Source: Legionella maioricensis
GTDB lineage: Bacteria > Pseudomonadota > Gammaproteobacteria > Legionellales > Legionellaceae
Direction: 5' to 3'
Assembly: GCF_023618015.1 (NCBI RefSeq)
Contig: NZ_JAJKBJ010000018.1
Coordinates: 1 to 64,000, forward strand
DNA: 64,000 bases
The notes under the pieces were generated by a model. It had not been told where the DNA came from. It worked only from the letters and a program-made list of their open reading frames with translations, and did no database searches. Every line of letters begins with the position of its first letter. Within the stretch, counting starts at the first letter, position 1. Positions 52,688 through 63,955 of this stretch are shown in pieces. Made by a program: the position numbers and the translations under genes.

Positions 52688-54442
52688 CTATGCGCCACTA
52701 CCAATCAAAGTCAAGTTCAACTGACGCCCACAAACCCAGGCTTTAGTTAAATCTCGTACGACTTCTTTAGACATCCCTTTAGGTAAACGAACAGTAGAAT
52801 GATCGTCATGAATTTTAAGGCCAGTGATGTATCGGCTTTGTAAACCCGCTTCATTAGCGATGGCACCGACAATATTTCCAGGTTTTACACCGTGTACTTT
52901 ACCTACATCAATGCGGAACAAATCCTGGGCTGAGGCATCTTCGTTGAATTTTTTCCGATCATCGCCAACGCTTTTTCGGTCACTTCCAAAACTCTTGCGA
53001 TCACCACCAAAACCCTTGCGATCTCCGGCAAAACTTTTCCTACCGTCACCAGCACCTCGAGAACGTTCAAATTTACCGTCACCACGTCCTTCTTTTGCGG
53101 GACGGGCGGCTGCTTTAGGTAATGTAAGTTCTTTTTGCCAAGGCATATCTTTATGCAACAATAAAGCAAGAGTAGCGGCAACGTCTAAAGCAGAAACTTC
53201 ATGCTCTTTAATGTACTCTTCAACAATACGTTTATAAGAATGAAGATTGGCATGTTCTAATCGTGCAGTAATATTCGCCATAAAACGTTGTTGTCTGGCC
53301 ACTTGGATCATATGATCATTAGGCACATTCACTTTCTCAATACGCTGACGAGTATGACGTTCAATATTGCTTATTAAACGAGACTCTTTAGGGGTCACAA
53401 ATAAAATGGTTACTCCGGAACGACCTGCTCTTCCAGTTCTACCGATACGATGTACATACGTTTCATTATCATGCGGCATATCATAATTAATCACATGAGT
53501 GACTCGTTCTACATCCAATCCGCGTGCAGCTACGTCAGTAGCGACCAGAACGTCTATAGCACCTTGTTTAAATTGAGCAATAATTCGTTCACGCAAGGCC
53601 TGAGTAATATCACCATGAATAGCCATTGCCCTTAATCCATGCTGTTGTAGTACTTCTGCCACTTCTTCGGTACTGCTCTTGGTACGCACAAATACAATAA
53701 CACCCTGATAGTCTTCAACTTCCAACACTCTAATGAGTGCATCGGGTTTTTGATGTCCAGAAGCAAATAAAAAGCGTTGCTCAATACTTTTCACTGTTGC
53801 TGTTTCCATACGAATTTCAACAGAAGCAGGATTATTTAAATAGGTCGTTGCAATTTGACGAATACGATGAGGCATTGTTGCTGAAAACAAAGCAATTTGT
53901 TTCTTTTCAGGCAATTTTGCCAAAATAGTTTCAACGTCTTCGATAAAACCCATACGCAACATTTCATCTGCTTCATCGAGAATAAAAGTACGTAGGTTAT
54001 CTAAGGGCAAAGTGCCCCTGTCTATATGATCCAGGATGCGGCCAGGTGTACCAACCACTACCTGGGCTCCGCCACGTAATTGTTTTAATTGACGACTGTA
54101 TTCTTGTCCGCCACAAAGTACAGCAATAGTAACACCGCGCTGATGAGCACTTAATAGCTCAAATTGTTCAGCTACCTGAATAGCTAATTCACGAGTGGGA
54201 GCTAAAATTAATGCCTGTGTCCCCTGAACAACAGGTGATAAATTCTGCAAAATCGGTAAAGCAAAAGCAGCAGTTTTACCTGTGCCTGTTTGAGCTAAAG
54301 CAATAGCATCTCGACCTTCTAATAGCAGAGGAATGGTTTGAGCCTGAATAGGGGAAGGCTTGGTAAACTTCATGTCCTCTAGCGCTTTGTTCAGTGTATC
54401 TGAAAAATTAAAGGAGGCGAAGTTTGTTATTTCTTGAGTCAT
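52688..54442 (-). CDS. deaD: DEAD-box RNA helicase (DeaD/CsdA)
   Basis: A 584-residue ATP-dependent RNA helicase involved in ribosome assembly and RNA decay in the cold. Q-motif FTKPSPIQAQTIP; motif I AQTGTGKT; motif II DEAD in LDEADEML; motif III SATMP; motif VI HRIGRTGRAG. A dimerisation region follows, then a basic linker with about five G/DRKSFG-type repeats (near 52940-53050), and a C-terminal DbpA-type RNA-binding domain (DLFRIDVGKVHGVKPGNIVGAIANEAG). Length is like E. coli DeaD (629). The repeat-rich linker is expected to vary between strains. Confidence 0.93.
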   Translation of the reverse strand: MTQEITNFASFNFSDTLNKALEDMKFTKPSPIQAQTIPLLLEGRDAIALAQTGTGKTAAFALPILQNLSPVVQGTQALILAPTRELAIQVAEQFELLSAHQRGVTIAVLCGGQEYSRQLKQLRGGAQVVVGTPGRILDHIDRGTLPLDNLRTFILDEADEMLRMGFIEDVETILAKLPEKKQIALFSATMPHRIRQIATTYLNNPASVEIRMETATVKSIEQRFLFASGHQKPDALIRVLEVEDYQGVIVFVRTKSSTEEVAEVLQQHGLRAMAIHGDITQALRERIIAQFKQGAIDVLVATDVAARGLDVERVTHVINYDMPHDNETYVHRIGRTGRAGRSGVTILFVTPKESRLISNIERHTRQRIEKVNVPNDHMIQVARQQRFMANITARLEHANLHSYKRIVEEYIKEHEVSALDVAATLALLLHKDMPWQKELTLPKAAARPAKEGRGDGKFERSRGAGDGRKSFAGDRKGFGGDRKSFGSDRKSVGDDRKKFNEDASAQDLFRIDVGKVHGVKPGNIVGAIANEAGLQSRYITGLKIHDDHSTVRLPKGMSKEVVRDLTKAWVCGRQLNLTLIGSGA

Positions 54443-54889
54443 AAGGATCCTGATAAAGTAAAGCGTAAACCTAAAAAGGTTAAGTAATATAAAAATTGCT
54501 CAGTATAATAACAAAATAAACAGGATTATGCACGATATTTATTATTTTTCTCTAAAAAAAGGGTTTCTTTGTTATTGAATAAACAGTATTTTTTCAACCA
54601 AATTGGACTAAAAACAAGACAATAAAGCTCTTTTTTGAAGAAAAGGCCCTGAATTTAATTACTCCGGTATTAGGCTTCACGTGCTGGAATCGGGTCGTAC
54701 GAAGTCTGAGTGCTCGTAGGTCATGGCGAACAATGTGAAGCAATTGTAAGTTAAAAATTTGATAAATTACTATCGGTAAGGGAAAAGAAGATGTAATCCA
54801 GCTCAGATTTTCAATGAAATATCGTTCTGGATTACTTCGCCAGGCTCGCAATAGGCAACTCTTTAATGCTTACTGAGGTCACGAATATC
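54443..54889. other. Intergenic region with a degraded REP, no gene seen
   Basis: Between deaD and fadH, both on the minus strand. From about 54719 to 54854 a diverged copy of the CGTCATTGCGA repeat is visible (TCATGGCGAACAATGTGAAG, then GTAATCCAG and TTCTGGATTACTTCGC with CTCGCAAT). An 85-codon frame here is composed of this repeat and is not considered a gene. AT-rich DNA near 54470-54560 is the likely deaD promoter. Confidence 0.55.
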
Positions 54890-56923
<2,034 letters not shown>

Positions 56924-56967
56924 CTAATAATTAAAGACTTAAAGAAAGAAAGTATAAACCCTGCCAG

Positions 56968-57876
56968 TTATACAGCAACCACTTTTTTATCCAACGATAC
57001 ATTTAATGTATCGGGGGTTTGAAAACGATGAGCCACTAAAGCACCGCTCAAGGCGATTCCCCCACCAACCAAAGAAATCAGCGAAGGTTGCTCATGTAAT
57101 AATAAAAAACCCAGCAAAGTAGACACTATAGGAAGAGCGTATAATGTGATTGCGGCCTTAGAGGCAGGTAATTTTTTCAATACATAACTCCAGGCCACGT
57201 AAGCAACTGCAGCGGGAAAAATACCCATATAAATCACGGCAACAGTCGATTGATACTCTGCCGTTTTAATTTCCTGCAGCAACACAGGGGAAAAAATCAA
57301 CAACAGAAGCGTACCGCCCCACATGACCCAGGCTATTACAGTCACTGGATGATAGAGTTTTAAAAATTTCTTTTGAATAATGGTTAAAATGGCTCCCATG
57401 AGGGCGGATACCAGGATCAATAAGATACCTTGCTTCATCTCATCGTGCGAACCTTCACCAATGGCCAATAGAAATAAACCAAATAAACTGATTAAGATCC
57501 CAACCCATACCGCCCCCTTTAATTTTTCCTGTAAAAAAATCAACGATAAGAGGATGGTTATCACGGGCATCAAACCGATGACAAAACTTGCTATTCCAGC
57601 AGATACTGTAATTTCCCCATAATTCAGGCAAATATTATAAACCCCAATGCCCAGCATACCCGCTATGAGGAGTTGAATACGCTCCTTCCAGGAGATAAAT
57701 TTTTTAATTCCCTGACGATGATAGATGATCATCATACAAAGAGAAGCAACAAGAAATCGTAAAAGAGCAAGCGGCCCAGGAGAGTAGTCAGCCAGGGCAA
57801 TTCTTATTCCAACAAATGCAGAAGCCCATAAAACAATAGCACTAACTAAAACACAATTTACTTTGAAGGATTGCAT
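56968..57876 (-). CDS. DMT family transporter (EamA domain)
   Basis: A 302-residue inner-membrane protein with ten helices arranged as two EamA repeats. The first repeat begins NCVLVSAIVLWASAFVGIRIAL with SPGPLALLRFLVASLCM. The second has GAILTIIQKKFL and PAAVAYVAWSYVLKKLPASKAAI. Such proteins export small metabolites such as amino acids. Substrate unknown. It is 53 bases upstream of fadH on the same strand, and co-transcription is possible. Confidence 0.9.
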   Translation of the reverse strand: MQSFKVNCVLVSAIVLWASAFVGIRIALADYSPGPLALLRFLVASLCMMIIYHRQGIKKFISWKERIQLLIAGMLGIGVYNICLNYGEITVSAGIASFVIGLMPVITILLSLIFLQEKLKGAVWVGILISLFGLFLLAIGEGSHDEMKQGILLILVSALMGAILTIIQKKFLKLYHPVTVIAWVMWGGTLLLLIFSPVLLQEIKTAEYQSTVAVIYMGIFPAAVAYVAWSYVLKKLPASKAAITLYALPIVSTLLGFLLLHEQPSLISLVGGGIALSGALVAHRFQTPDTLNVSLDKKVVAV

Positions 57877-57990
57877 GATTCGTTACCAGAATAAGCAAGA
57901 ACAATATTTTACCAGATATGCTTTGAATCAACTAGCATACCAGCCCCATAAGTCTTATGGCCCCCTATGCCAATCCCTTGTACCCCTACG

Positions 57991-58063
57991 TCCCGCGGCC
58001 GCGGGATCCAGAGTTCTAGGCCCAGAGTCAGCTTCCCAGCTCCCGCGGACAAGCCGCGACACT
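57991..58063. repeat. GC-rich palindromic repeat cluster
   Basis: A perfect 16-base palindrome TCCCGCGGCCGCGGGA lies at 57991-58006, followed 34 bases later by CTCCCGCGGACAAGCCGCGA, an inverted unit of the same type. The stretch is far more GC-rich than the surrounding DNA. It occupies the roughly 290-base gap between the EamA gene and sodC, where no gene is seen. Confidence 0.7.
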
Positions 58064-58169
58064 TAGGCCATTTAAAAATAAATGATCATCAGCCCCTAAT
58101 CTTAATCCCGCTGGAATAAATTTTATTCTTAGGTAATACTAGGTAAAAAAAATAATAACAGGGAAAAAA

Positions 58170-58667
58170 ATGAATAAATTAACTACCGTGTTTATTGGTT
58201 CTTTATTAAGTTTCAATGCGGCTCATGCAGCCCCAGTCACTACAACTCTTTATACTACGGATGCAAATCCAACCGCTATAGGAACGGTTGAATTTAGTGA
58301 AACCCCTTATGGCGTACTGGTTAATCCTCATTTGATAAAACTGCCGGCGGGGCTGCATGGCTTTCACATCCATCAAGTTCCTGACTGCGGAGATCATGGA
58401 ATGAAGGCAGGAGGACATTATGATCCAACCCATACAAACAGCCATAAAGGTCCATACGCCAATGGGCATCTTGGCGATTTACCTGTGCTCTATGTCTCCA
58501 GCGACGGCACAGCAAACACCCCTATCTTGGCACCACGCTTAAAATTAAAAGATTTGGATGGTTTGACCTTAATGATTCATGCAGGCGGCGATAATTACAG
58601 TGATACTCCTCCTTTAGGTGGCGGCGGCGCTCGCGAAGCGTGTGGCGTTATTAAATTGGTAGGTTAA
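58170..58667 (+). CDS. sodC: Periplasmic Cu/Zn superoxide dismutase
   Basis: A 165-residue secreted enzyme that converts superoxide to hydrogen peroxide. The signal peptide (1-20, ending HAA) is followed by the copper site HGFHIHQ, a bridging His in GGHYDP, zinc ligands in [14 protein letters not shown], and a terminal HAGGDNYSD. Cys residues (PDCGDH and EACGV) form the conserved disulfide. [16 protein letters not shown] is the usual C-terminus. Its position next to ahpC-ahpD suggests a peroxide/superoxide defence cluster. Confidence 0.94.
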   Translation: MNKLTTVFIGSLLSFNAAHAAPVTTTLYTTDANPTAIGTVEFSETPYGVLVNPHLIKLPAGLHGFHIHQVPDCGDHGMKAGGHYDPTHTNSHKGPYANGHLGDLPVLYVSSDGTANTPILAPRLKLKDLDGLTLMIHAGGDNYSDTPPLGGGGAREACGVIKLVG

Positions 58668-58766
58668 GCTAATATAAAGTGTCGAAGGCTTAACTTTATG
58701 GCCATGAGTCTAATCCATCCTCTAGTGTTTCAGAAATACCGACTTTGAACGGTCGATAAAGAACAA

Positions 58767-58798
58767 GTAACCCGTATAAATAATGAAATACGGGTTAC
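58767..58798. terminator. Hairpin between sodC and ahpD (convergent)
   Basis: GTAACCCGTAT and ATACGGGTTAC form a perfect 11-bp stem with a 10-base loop, placed between convergent stop codons and likely serving both. Confidence 0.6.
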
Positions 58799-58828
58799 TA
58801 TTAAGATTTTTGGCTTAAATCACCTCTT

Positions 58829-59347
58829 TTAAGAAACAAATTTCCTGCTGACATAAACCCCATGAATCACGGCGCTAATTCGCCCGATGCGTGCAAGCGC
58901 TGCGGCTGAAAACCCATGCTCTTGTAATTGGCGCGTATGCGAACTAATACAGGTACCACATCCATTAAGAGCAGAAACCGCCAAGGATAACGTTTCAAAA
59001 GTAACCCTATCCACTCCTGGATTCATCATGCCTTGCATCCTTAACCCCGCAGGAACATGTTCTACCTCTGAGTTTTCAGTCAAATGAGTAAAACGATAAT
59101 AAATATTCGTCATCGCCATTAAGCTTGCTGCCAGTTGAGCCGCATTGATCAACGATGCATTGCTGATTAATTCTTTCAGACCTGTAACTAACTCCTGATC
59201 ACCTAAAGAATAAGCCACAGCCAACGCCGAACCTAAAATTTGCTCTTCATTTAATCCATCGCCCTGGGACACATCCAGGGCTTTACCCAGATTTAAGCGG
59301 ATGTCTTTCGCAATTTCGGGAATACTTTGCTTTATGTTGTCTAACAT
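58829..59347 (-). CDS. ahpD: Alkylhydroperoxidase AhpD
   Basis: A 172-residue AhpD-fold protein, which reduces oxidised AhpC using a CxxC pair and can act as a peroxidase. The motif ALNGCGTCISSHTRQL has Cys-Gly-Thr-Cys and the conserved downstream His. It lies 21 bases after ahpC on the same strand, so the two form an operon; this AhpC2/AhpD pair is known from L. pneumophila. Length is normal (about 174). Confidence 0.93.
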   Translation of the reverse strand: MLDNIKQSIPEIAKDIRLNLGKALDVSQGDGLNEEQILGSALAVAYSLGDQELVTGLKELISNASLINAAQLAASLMAMTNIYYRFTHLTENSEVEHVPAGLRMQGMMNPGVDRVTFETLSLAVSALNGCGTCISSHTRQLQEHGFSAAALARIGRISAVIHGVYVSRKFVS

Positions 59348-59368
59348 GATTAATACCCCAAATCAGAA

Positions 59369-59908
59369 TTATTTAACATGAATAGTCTCTTCACCTTTTT
59401 TCCAATTACAAGGACAGAGTTCATCGGTCTGGAGCGCATCAAGAACACGCAATACTTCCTGCGGATTTCGTCCTACATTTAAATCAGTAACCATGACAAA
59501 ACGGGTAATACCTTGTGGATCAACAATAAACGTTGCTCTTTGGGCCACCCCTTCCTGTTCATCTAATATTCCCAGGCTTTGAGTCAACTCACGTTTCACA
59601 TCAGCCAACATAGGAAATGGCAGATTTTTTAAATCCGGATGTTGATTTCTCCAGGCTAAGTGCACAAATTCACTGTCAGTACTTCCACCAAGTACTTGGG
59701 CATCACGATCAGCAAACTCTGAATTCAGTTTGCCAAATTCCGCAATCTCTGTGGGACAGACAAAAGTAAAATCTTTAGGCCAAAAAAATACAACCAACCA
59801 TTTTCCCGGATAACTTTCATTAGAAATCACTTGGAACGCATTATTCAAGTCATTACTCACTGTTGCCTTTACTTGAAACTGGGGAAATTTATTGCCTACT
59901 GTAATCAT
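59369..59908 (-). CDS. ahpC: Peroxiredoxin AhpC
   Basis: A 179-residue 2-Cys peroxiredoxin that reduces hydrogen peroxide and organic peroxides. The ATG at 59908 follows a strong GAGGAG site; the longer frame to 59941 is not needed. The peroxidatic Cys is in DFTFVCPTE; the resolving-side C-terminus has ELCPCNWKKG with two Cys, as in the AhpD-linked type. GGSTDSEFVHLAWRN is also conserved. First gene of the ahpC-ahpD operon. Confidence 0.94.
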   Translation of the reverse strand: MITVGNKFPQFQVKATVSNDLNNAFQVISNESYPGKWLVVFFWPKDFTFVCPTEIAEFGKLNSEFADRDAQVLGGSTDSEFVHLAWRNQHPDLKNLPFPMLADVKRELTQSLGILDEQEGVAQRATFIVDPQGITRFVMVTDLNVGRNPQEVLRVLDALQTDELCPCNWKKGEETIHVK

Positions 59909-60104
59909 GGATATCTCCTCATTAATTAATTCTTTTCTCATTGTTAAATTTAGATGAAATCAACTTATAAATAAAATCAATTGTTTTTATTATATTAATA
60001 GATTTTTTAAATTATTAATGCGATTTGAAAATCATTGTGCAAAAAATTTGGCGTTTATGGTTTTTATAAACTACTTTTATAGAAGGGCCAATAAGGAATA
60101 TTGT

Positions 60105-60977
60105 ATGAAAGACCCCTTCTCTGATTTGCTAAAATCCTTACAAGCTGTGTTTCATTTGGAAGCTAAGAGAAATGGAAAATTTATTTATCCAGAAGTTCAG
60201 CAGCTGAAAGAAGCAACAGAACGCTATAATCCGGCAATTAAGCATACTTTTACTGCTCTGTTGGATGCGATAGAAAAATCAATACATCACATTGAAAAAT
60301 GGCGGTGGCGGATTAATTTTAATTCAATCAAACACTCCATGGATAATTTGGCAAAAATACATCAAATGCCAACAATTGATTGGAATAAAGTCTTATCTCA
60401 TCCCAAAGTATCACTAACATTCCAATTCAATCCTTCGGCTCAAGACCCTGATCTAAGTACCTGGCTTTCTGCAAAAACCAGAAGACCTTTTTTTCAATTG
60501 GAGCCTAAAGAAGTGATTCAAGCGCTTATTGATAATAGTGATGGGCCGCTTATTGACAATAATGACAGGCGTATATTTAGTCAAAAGCTAAGTGCTCATT
60601 TGAAAAAATACCCCGATTTTTTATTCCATCTGATTATGGGCTCGGAAAAAAACTTCAGCAAAATTTGTCGTAGTCGACTAATTTTTTATTTAACCGATGA
60701 ACAAATAGCAAAAGCAATAATAAAACACATCCCTGCTTTTGTGCATAAACGGGGGGAACCTTTTGAGCAAGTGGATGATTTGATTCGCACCCTCAACGAC
60801 AGGCTGTCAAATGGGCGCTCAATCTCGACGCTATTACGAAATGCTGAAGCCAGACCTATTTTATTTAACTCAACATTTTTTCAAATATATCAAAGTGACA
60901 GTTACAAAAACCGCCAGACACTGGCCACACCATCTGTTTCTCATCGAGAAAGTGAGCTATTAAAACCCGACTTATAA
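60105..60977 (+). CDS. Unknown protein, positional counterpart of effector MavF
   Basis: About 290 residues from the ATG at 60105, chosen for AAGGA 8 bases upstream; the longer frame from 60018 overlaps the ahpC promoter region. Helical, basic, no signal peptide or membrane helix (SDLLKSLQAVFHLEAKRNGK, FLFHLIMGSEKNFSKICRSR). I recognise no domain. It lies between ahpC and mdh, where I recall the L. pneumophila Dot/Icm effector gene mavF (lpg2351). Orthology is inference from position. A long hairpin follows its stop. Confidence 0.6.
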   Translation: MKDPFSDLLKSLQAVFHLEAKRNGKFIYPEVQQLKEATERYNPAIKHTFTALLDAIEKSIHHIEKWRWRINFNSIKHSMDNLAKIHQMPTIDWNKVLSHPKVSLTFQFNPSAQDPDLSTWLSAKTRRPFFQLEPKEVIQALIDNSDGPLIDNNDRRIFSQKLSAHLKKYPDFLFHLIMGSEKNFSKICRSRLIFYLTDEQIAKAIIKHIPAFVHKRGEPFEQVDDLIRTLNDRLSNGRSISTLLRNAEARPILFNSTFFQIYQSDSYKNRQTLATPSVSHRESELLKPDL

Positions 60978-60990
60978 AACAAATCCTCTC

Positions 60991-61060
60991 AGGCCTGAAC
61001 CCATAGCCGTCAAGCCAAGAAGATTTTTTCCTTACAGCATCTTGACGGCTATGGGCCTGA
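60991..61060. terminator. Long bidirectional hairpin between the MavF-like gene and mdh
   Basis: CCCATAGCCGTCAAG (61000-61014) pairs perfectly with CTTGACGGCTATGGG (61041-61055), with further outer pairing of TCAGG and CCTGA. The loop contains TTTTTT. It lies between convergent genes and probably terminates both. Confidence 0.65.
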
Positions 61061-61078
61061 AACCCGAATGCAATAGAA

Positions 61079-62071
61079 TTAATCCAATAAACCTAAAGAT
61101 TTAACCGTATCGCGCTCTTGTCTTAATTCATTCAAAGTCAGATTGAATTTTTCCTGACCGTAAGCATTCAGAGTTAAACCATCAACAACTTTTAGTTCGC
61201 CCTGTTCACGACGGCAAGGAAAGGAGAAAATCAAACCCTCATCTACACCATACTCACCATCAGAATGACGACACATAGAAAATGATTCGCCAGCAGGAGT
61301 ATCATTCACTAAATGATTCACCCCGGTGATAATAGCATTTGCAGCAGAAGCAGCTGAAGAAGAACCGCGTGCTTTGATAACTGCCGCGCCACGTTGTTGT
61401 ACGGTAGAAACAAAGGTATCTTTTAACCAGGCTTCATCAGAAATCACTTTAGCCGCAGAAACGCCATTAATTTTGGCATTATAAAAATCAGGATATTGAG
61501 TAGCAGAATGGTTACCCCAAATCGTCATTTCAGTTACAGCGGTAATATCCACTCCTGCTTTTTTTGCTAATTGAGTACGGGCTCTCAGCTCATCCAGGGT
61601 AGTCATTGCGTAAAAACGGTCATTAGGTACGTCTTTCGCATGATGCATCGCAATCAGGCAGTTGGTATTGCAAGGATTACCAACAACGAATACCCGTACA
61701 TCATCACTGGCGTTATCATTAATGGCTTGACCTTGTTTGGTAAAAATTCCACCATTAATTTGTAATAAATCAGAACGCTCCATACCTTGCTTACGTGGTA
61801 CAGAACCTACCAATAAAGCCCAGTTAACCCCATCCATTGCCTTATTCATATCAGCAGTACAAACTACTCGTTTTAACAAGGGGAATGCGCAATCATCAAG
61901 CTCCATAGCAACCCCTTCCAAAGCGGGAAGAGCAGGCTCAAGCTCAAGTAAATTTAATTCAACTTCAGTATTGGCTCCAAACATTTGTCCTGATGCAATA
62001 CGGAACAGTAACGCATAACCAATTTGCCCCGCAGCACCGGTGACAGCCACTCTAACTCGTTTATTCGCCAT
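61079..62071 (-). CDS. mdh: Malate dehydrogenase
   Basis: A 330-residue NAD-dependent enzyme of the TCA cycle, interconverting malate and oxaloacetate. Length and sequence fit the cytosolic-type bacterial MDH. Rossmann motif [18 protein letters not shown], substrate Arg in [13 protein letters not shown], catalytic His region [12 protein letters not shown], and Asp in the Asp-Glu-Leu-Arg segment TTLDELRAR. The gene starts one base after the nudE stop, so the two are co-transcribed. Confidence 0.96.
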   Translation of the reverse strand: MANKRVRVAVTGAAGQIGYALLFRIASGQMFGANTEVELNLLELEPALPALEGVAMELDDCAFPLLKRVVCTADMNKAMDGVNWALLVGSVPRKQGMERSDLLQINGGIFTKQGQAINDNASDDVRVFVVGNPCNTNCLIAMHHAKDVPNDRFYAMTTLDELRARTQLAKKAGVDITAVTEMTIWGNHSATQYPDFYNAKINGVSAAKVISDEAWLKDTFVSTVQQRGAAVIKARGSSSAASAANAIITGVNHLVNDTPAGESFSMCRHSDGEYGVDEGLIFSFPCRREQGELKVVDGLTLNAYGQEKFNLTLNELRQERDTVKSLGLLD

Positions 62072-62072
62072 A

Positions 62073-62621
62073 TTATTTCCTCTTATTCAACCACTCTTTA
62101 ATTAAAAATAGCGCAGCGATACTGCGCGCCTCAGTAAAATCTGGTTTTTCTAATAATTCCATTCCTGCATTTAAGGGCCATTCTACAATTTCAGGGGGTT
62201 CTGGCTCATCGCCTGGTAAAGGCGAAGAATACAACCCCATGGCTACCACTAACTCAATACGAGAGCCCAAATAACCAGGAGCAAGCGTCATCGAACGAAG
62301 CCAATGAAGTTCTCTTGCGGCATAGCCTGTTTCTTCGCGCAACTCTCTATTGGCGGCTTCTTCAGGAGTTTCATTACTTTCAATCACTCCCTTAGGGAAA
62401 GCCAATTCATAACGATCTGTCCCAGCAGCATATTCCCGAACCAATAATAATGATTCGCCAGGGGTCAATGCAACAATAAGTACTGCCCCATGCCCATGAC
62501 TTTTTATCCGCTCAAAAACTCTTTGAGCACCATTAGAAAACTGCAAATGCATTTCCTCTACCGTAAACAAACGCGATTTGGCAATGACTGCTCTTCGCTT
62601 GCATATTGGTTTTTCCCGCAT
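62073..62621 (-). CDS. nudE: ADP compounds hydrolase NudE (Nudix)
   Basis: A 182-residue Nudix hydrolase. The Nudix box [23 protein letters not shown] is complete (G-x5-E-x7-RELREETG). NudE cleaves ADP-ribose, NADH and Ap3A to AMP and a second product. The start ([22 protein letters not shown]) and later ELAFPKG and [25 protein letters not shown] fit the NudE subgroup. It is first gene of nudE-mdh, divergent from hemW. Confidence 0.87.
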   Translation of the reverse strand: MREKPICKRRAVIAKSRLFTVEEMHLQFSNGAQRVFERIKSHGHGAVLIVALTPGESLLLVREYAAGTDRYELAFPKGVIESNETPEEAANRELREETGYAARELHWLRSMTLAPGYLGSRIELVVAMGLYSSPLPGDEPEPPEIVEWPLNAGMELLEKPDFTEARSIAALFLIKEWLNKRK

Positions 62622-62701
62622 GGTCTGATATCACTTATTTGGTGACAAAACAGCTATCATGATACTATTGCATTCCCAAACAAGCCAGTCTAAAAACATT
62701 A

Positions 62702-63829
62702 ATGCTTCCTTTATCTTTGTACGTCCACATTCCATGGTGCATTCGCAAATGCCCATACTGCGATTTTAATTCGCATAAGAGTCCCGAAACATTACCCGAG
62801 CAACACTATGTTCAGGCACTCATTGCTGATCTGCAAGAGGATGTATCACGTTTCAAGACTCGAGAAATTGTCTCCATCTTTATTGGCGGCGGCACCCCCA
62901 GCCTTTTTTCTGCGGAAGCCTATGCAACCTTGTTTGCTGAATTAAAACAAATCCTGCCTTTTGCCCACGACATAGAAATCACTATGGAAGCCAATCCGGG
63001 AAGCGTTGAACAACAGCGTTTTACTGATTACAGACAACTGGGTATTAATCGCCTGTCTTTAGGCATCCAAAGTTTCAATCCCGTTCATCTAAAGGCGTTG
63101 GGACGCATCCATGATGACAAACAGGCTCATGGGGCTATAGATGCGGCGCGAAAAGCAGGCTTTGACAATCTGAATCTGGACATCATGCATGGCCTACCCA
63201 ATCAAAGTGTTGCTCAAGGCCTTGAAGATCTGAACACTGCTTTGTCCTATCAACCAGAACATATCTCCTGGTATCAATTAACCATTGAACCAAACACCGT
63301 ATTTTACAAAGAAAATCCTCCTCTTCCTTCTGAAGATGATGCCTATTGGTTAGAGGAACAAGGATTTATCCTGTTAAAAGATTCAGGATTTACCCGTTAT
63401 GAGATTTCAGCCTTTTCTAAATCCAATAAACAAGCACGACATAACTTGAATTATTGGTCATTCGGCGATTATTTTGGAATAGGAGCAGGAGCGCATGGAA
63501 AGCTGACCACCCCCCAAGGTGTAGTAAGAACCCGTAAACACCGTCAACCCAAAGACTATCAAAATCCCGGAAAACCCTTTCTCGCAGGCCAGGAGATTGT
63601 GGAGGGTGATGAGCTCCTCTTTGAATTCATGCTGAACACCACCCGTTTAGAGCAAGCTATTCCTCTCGAATTATTCCCTGCAACCACAGGATTGGATTTA
63701 ACGATTCTCTTAGCCAAACTCAAGCAGGCTCAAAGTAAAAACCTGATCTTATTAACTGACACCTATTGGCAAGTTACTGCGTTGGGCAGACGTTATACTA
63801 ATGATCTCCAGGCTCTGTTTTTACCTTAG
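62702..63829 (+). CDS. hemW: Radical SAM heme chaperone HemW
   Basis: A 375-residue radical SAM protein. YVHIPWCIRKCPYCDFNSH carries the CxxxCxxC cluster motif; GGGTPSLFS binds AdoMet; GIQSFNPVHLKALGRIH is the third signature. HemW proteins bind heme and were formerly called oxygen-independent coproporphyrinogen oxidase-like (YggW); the residues specific to HemN are absent. Length is normal (378 in E. coli). Confidence 0.93.
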   Translation: MLPLSLYVHIPWCIRKCPYCDFNSHKSPETLPEQHYVQALIADLQEDVSRFKTREIVSIFIGGGTPSLFSAEAYATLFAELKQILPFAHDIEITMEANPGSVEQQRFTDYRQLGINRLSLGIQSFNPVHLKALGRIHDDKQAHGAIDAARKAGFDNLNLDIMHGLPNQSVAQGLEDLNTALSYQPEHISWYQLTIEPNTVFYKENPPLPSEDDAYWLEEQGFILLKDSGFTRYEISAFSKSNKQARHNLNYWSFGDYFGIGAGAHGKLTTPQGVVRTRKHRQPKDYQNPGKPFLAGQEIVEGDELLFEFMLNTTRLEQAIPLELFPATTGLDLTILLAKLKQAQSKNLILLTDTYWQVTALGRRYTNDLQALFLP

Positions 63830-63955
63830 GTACTCTGCTAATATTTCAGATAAGTACTAAATTATTATTTTCCAATTTTTATTCAAAAACTTTAAGTTGC
63901 TTGCAAATAAAGTTTCCCTGATAATAAAAATTATTTCCGAAAAAAGGAGCACTCG

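Noticed and set aside
54594-54851. 85-codon minus-strand open frame
   Set aside because: Made of a degraded REP sequence; no start signal or protein-like composition.
57985-58030. Cloning-vector polylinker contamination, because NotI, SacII and BamHI sites cluster
   Set aside because: The sites result from a natural GC palindrome whose sister unit lies 34 bases on; flanking sequence does not match a known polylinker.
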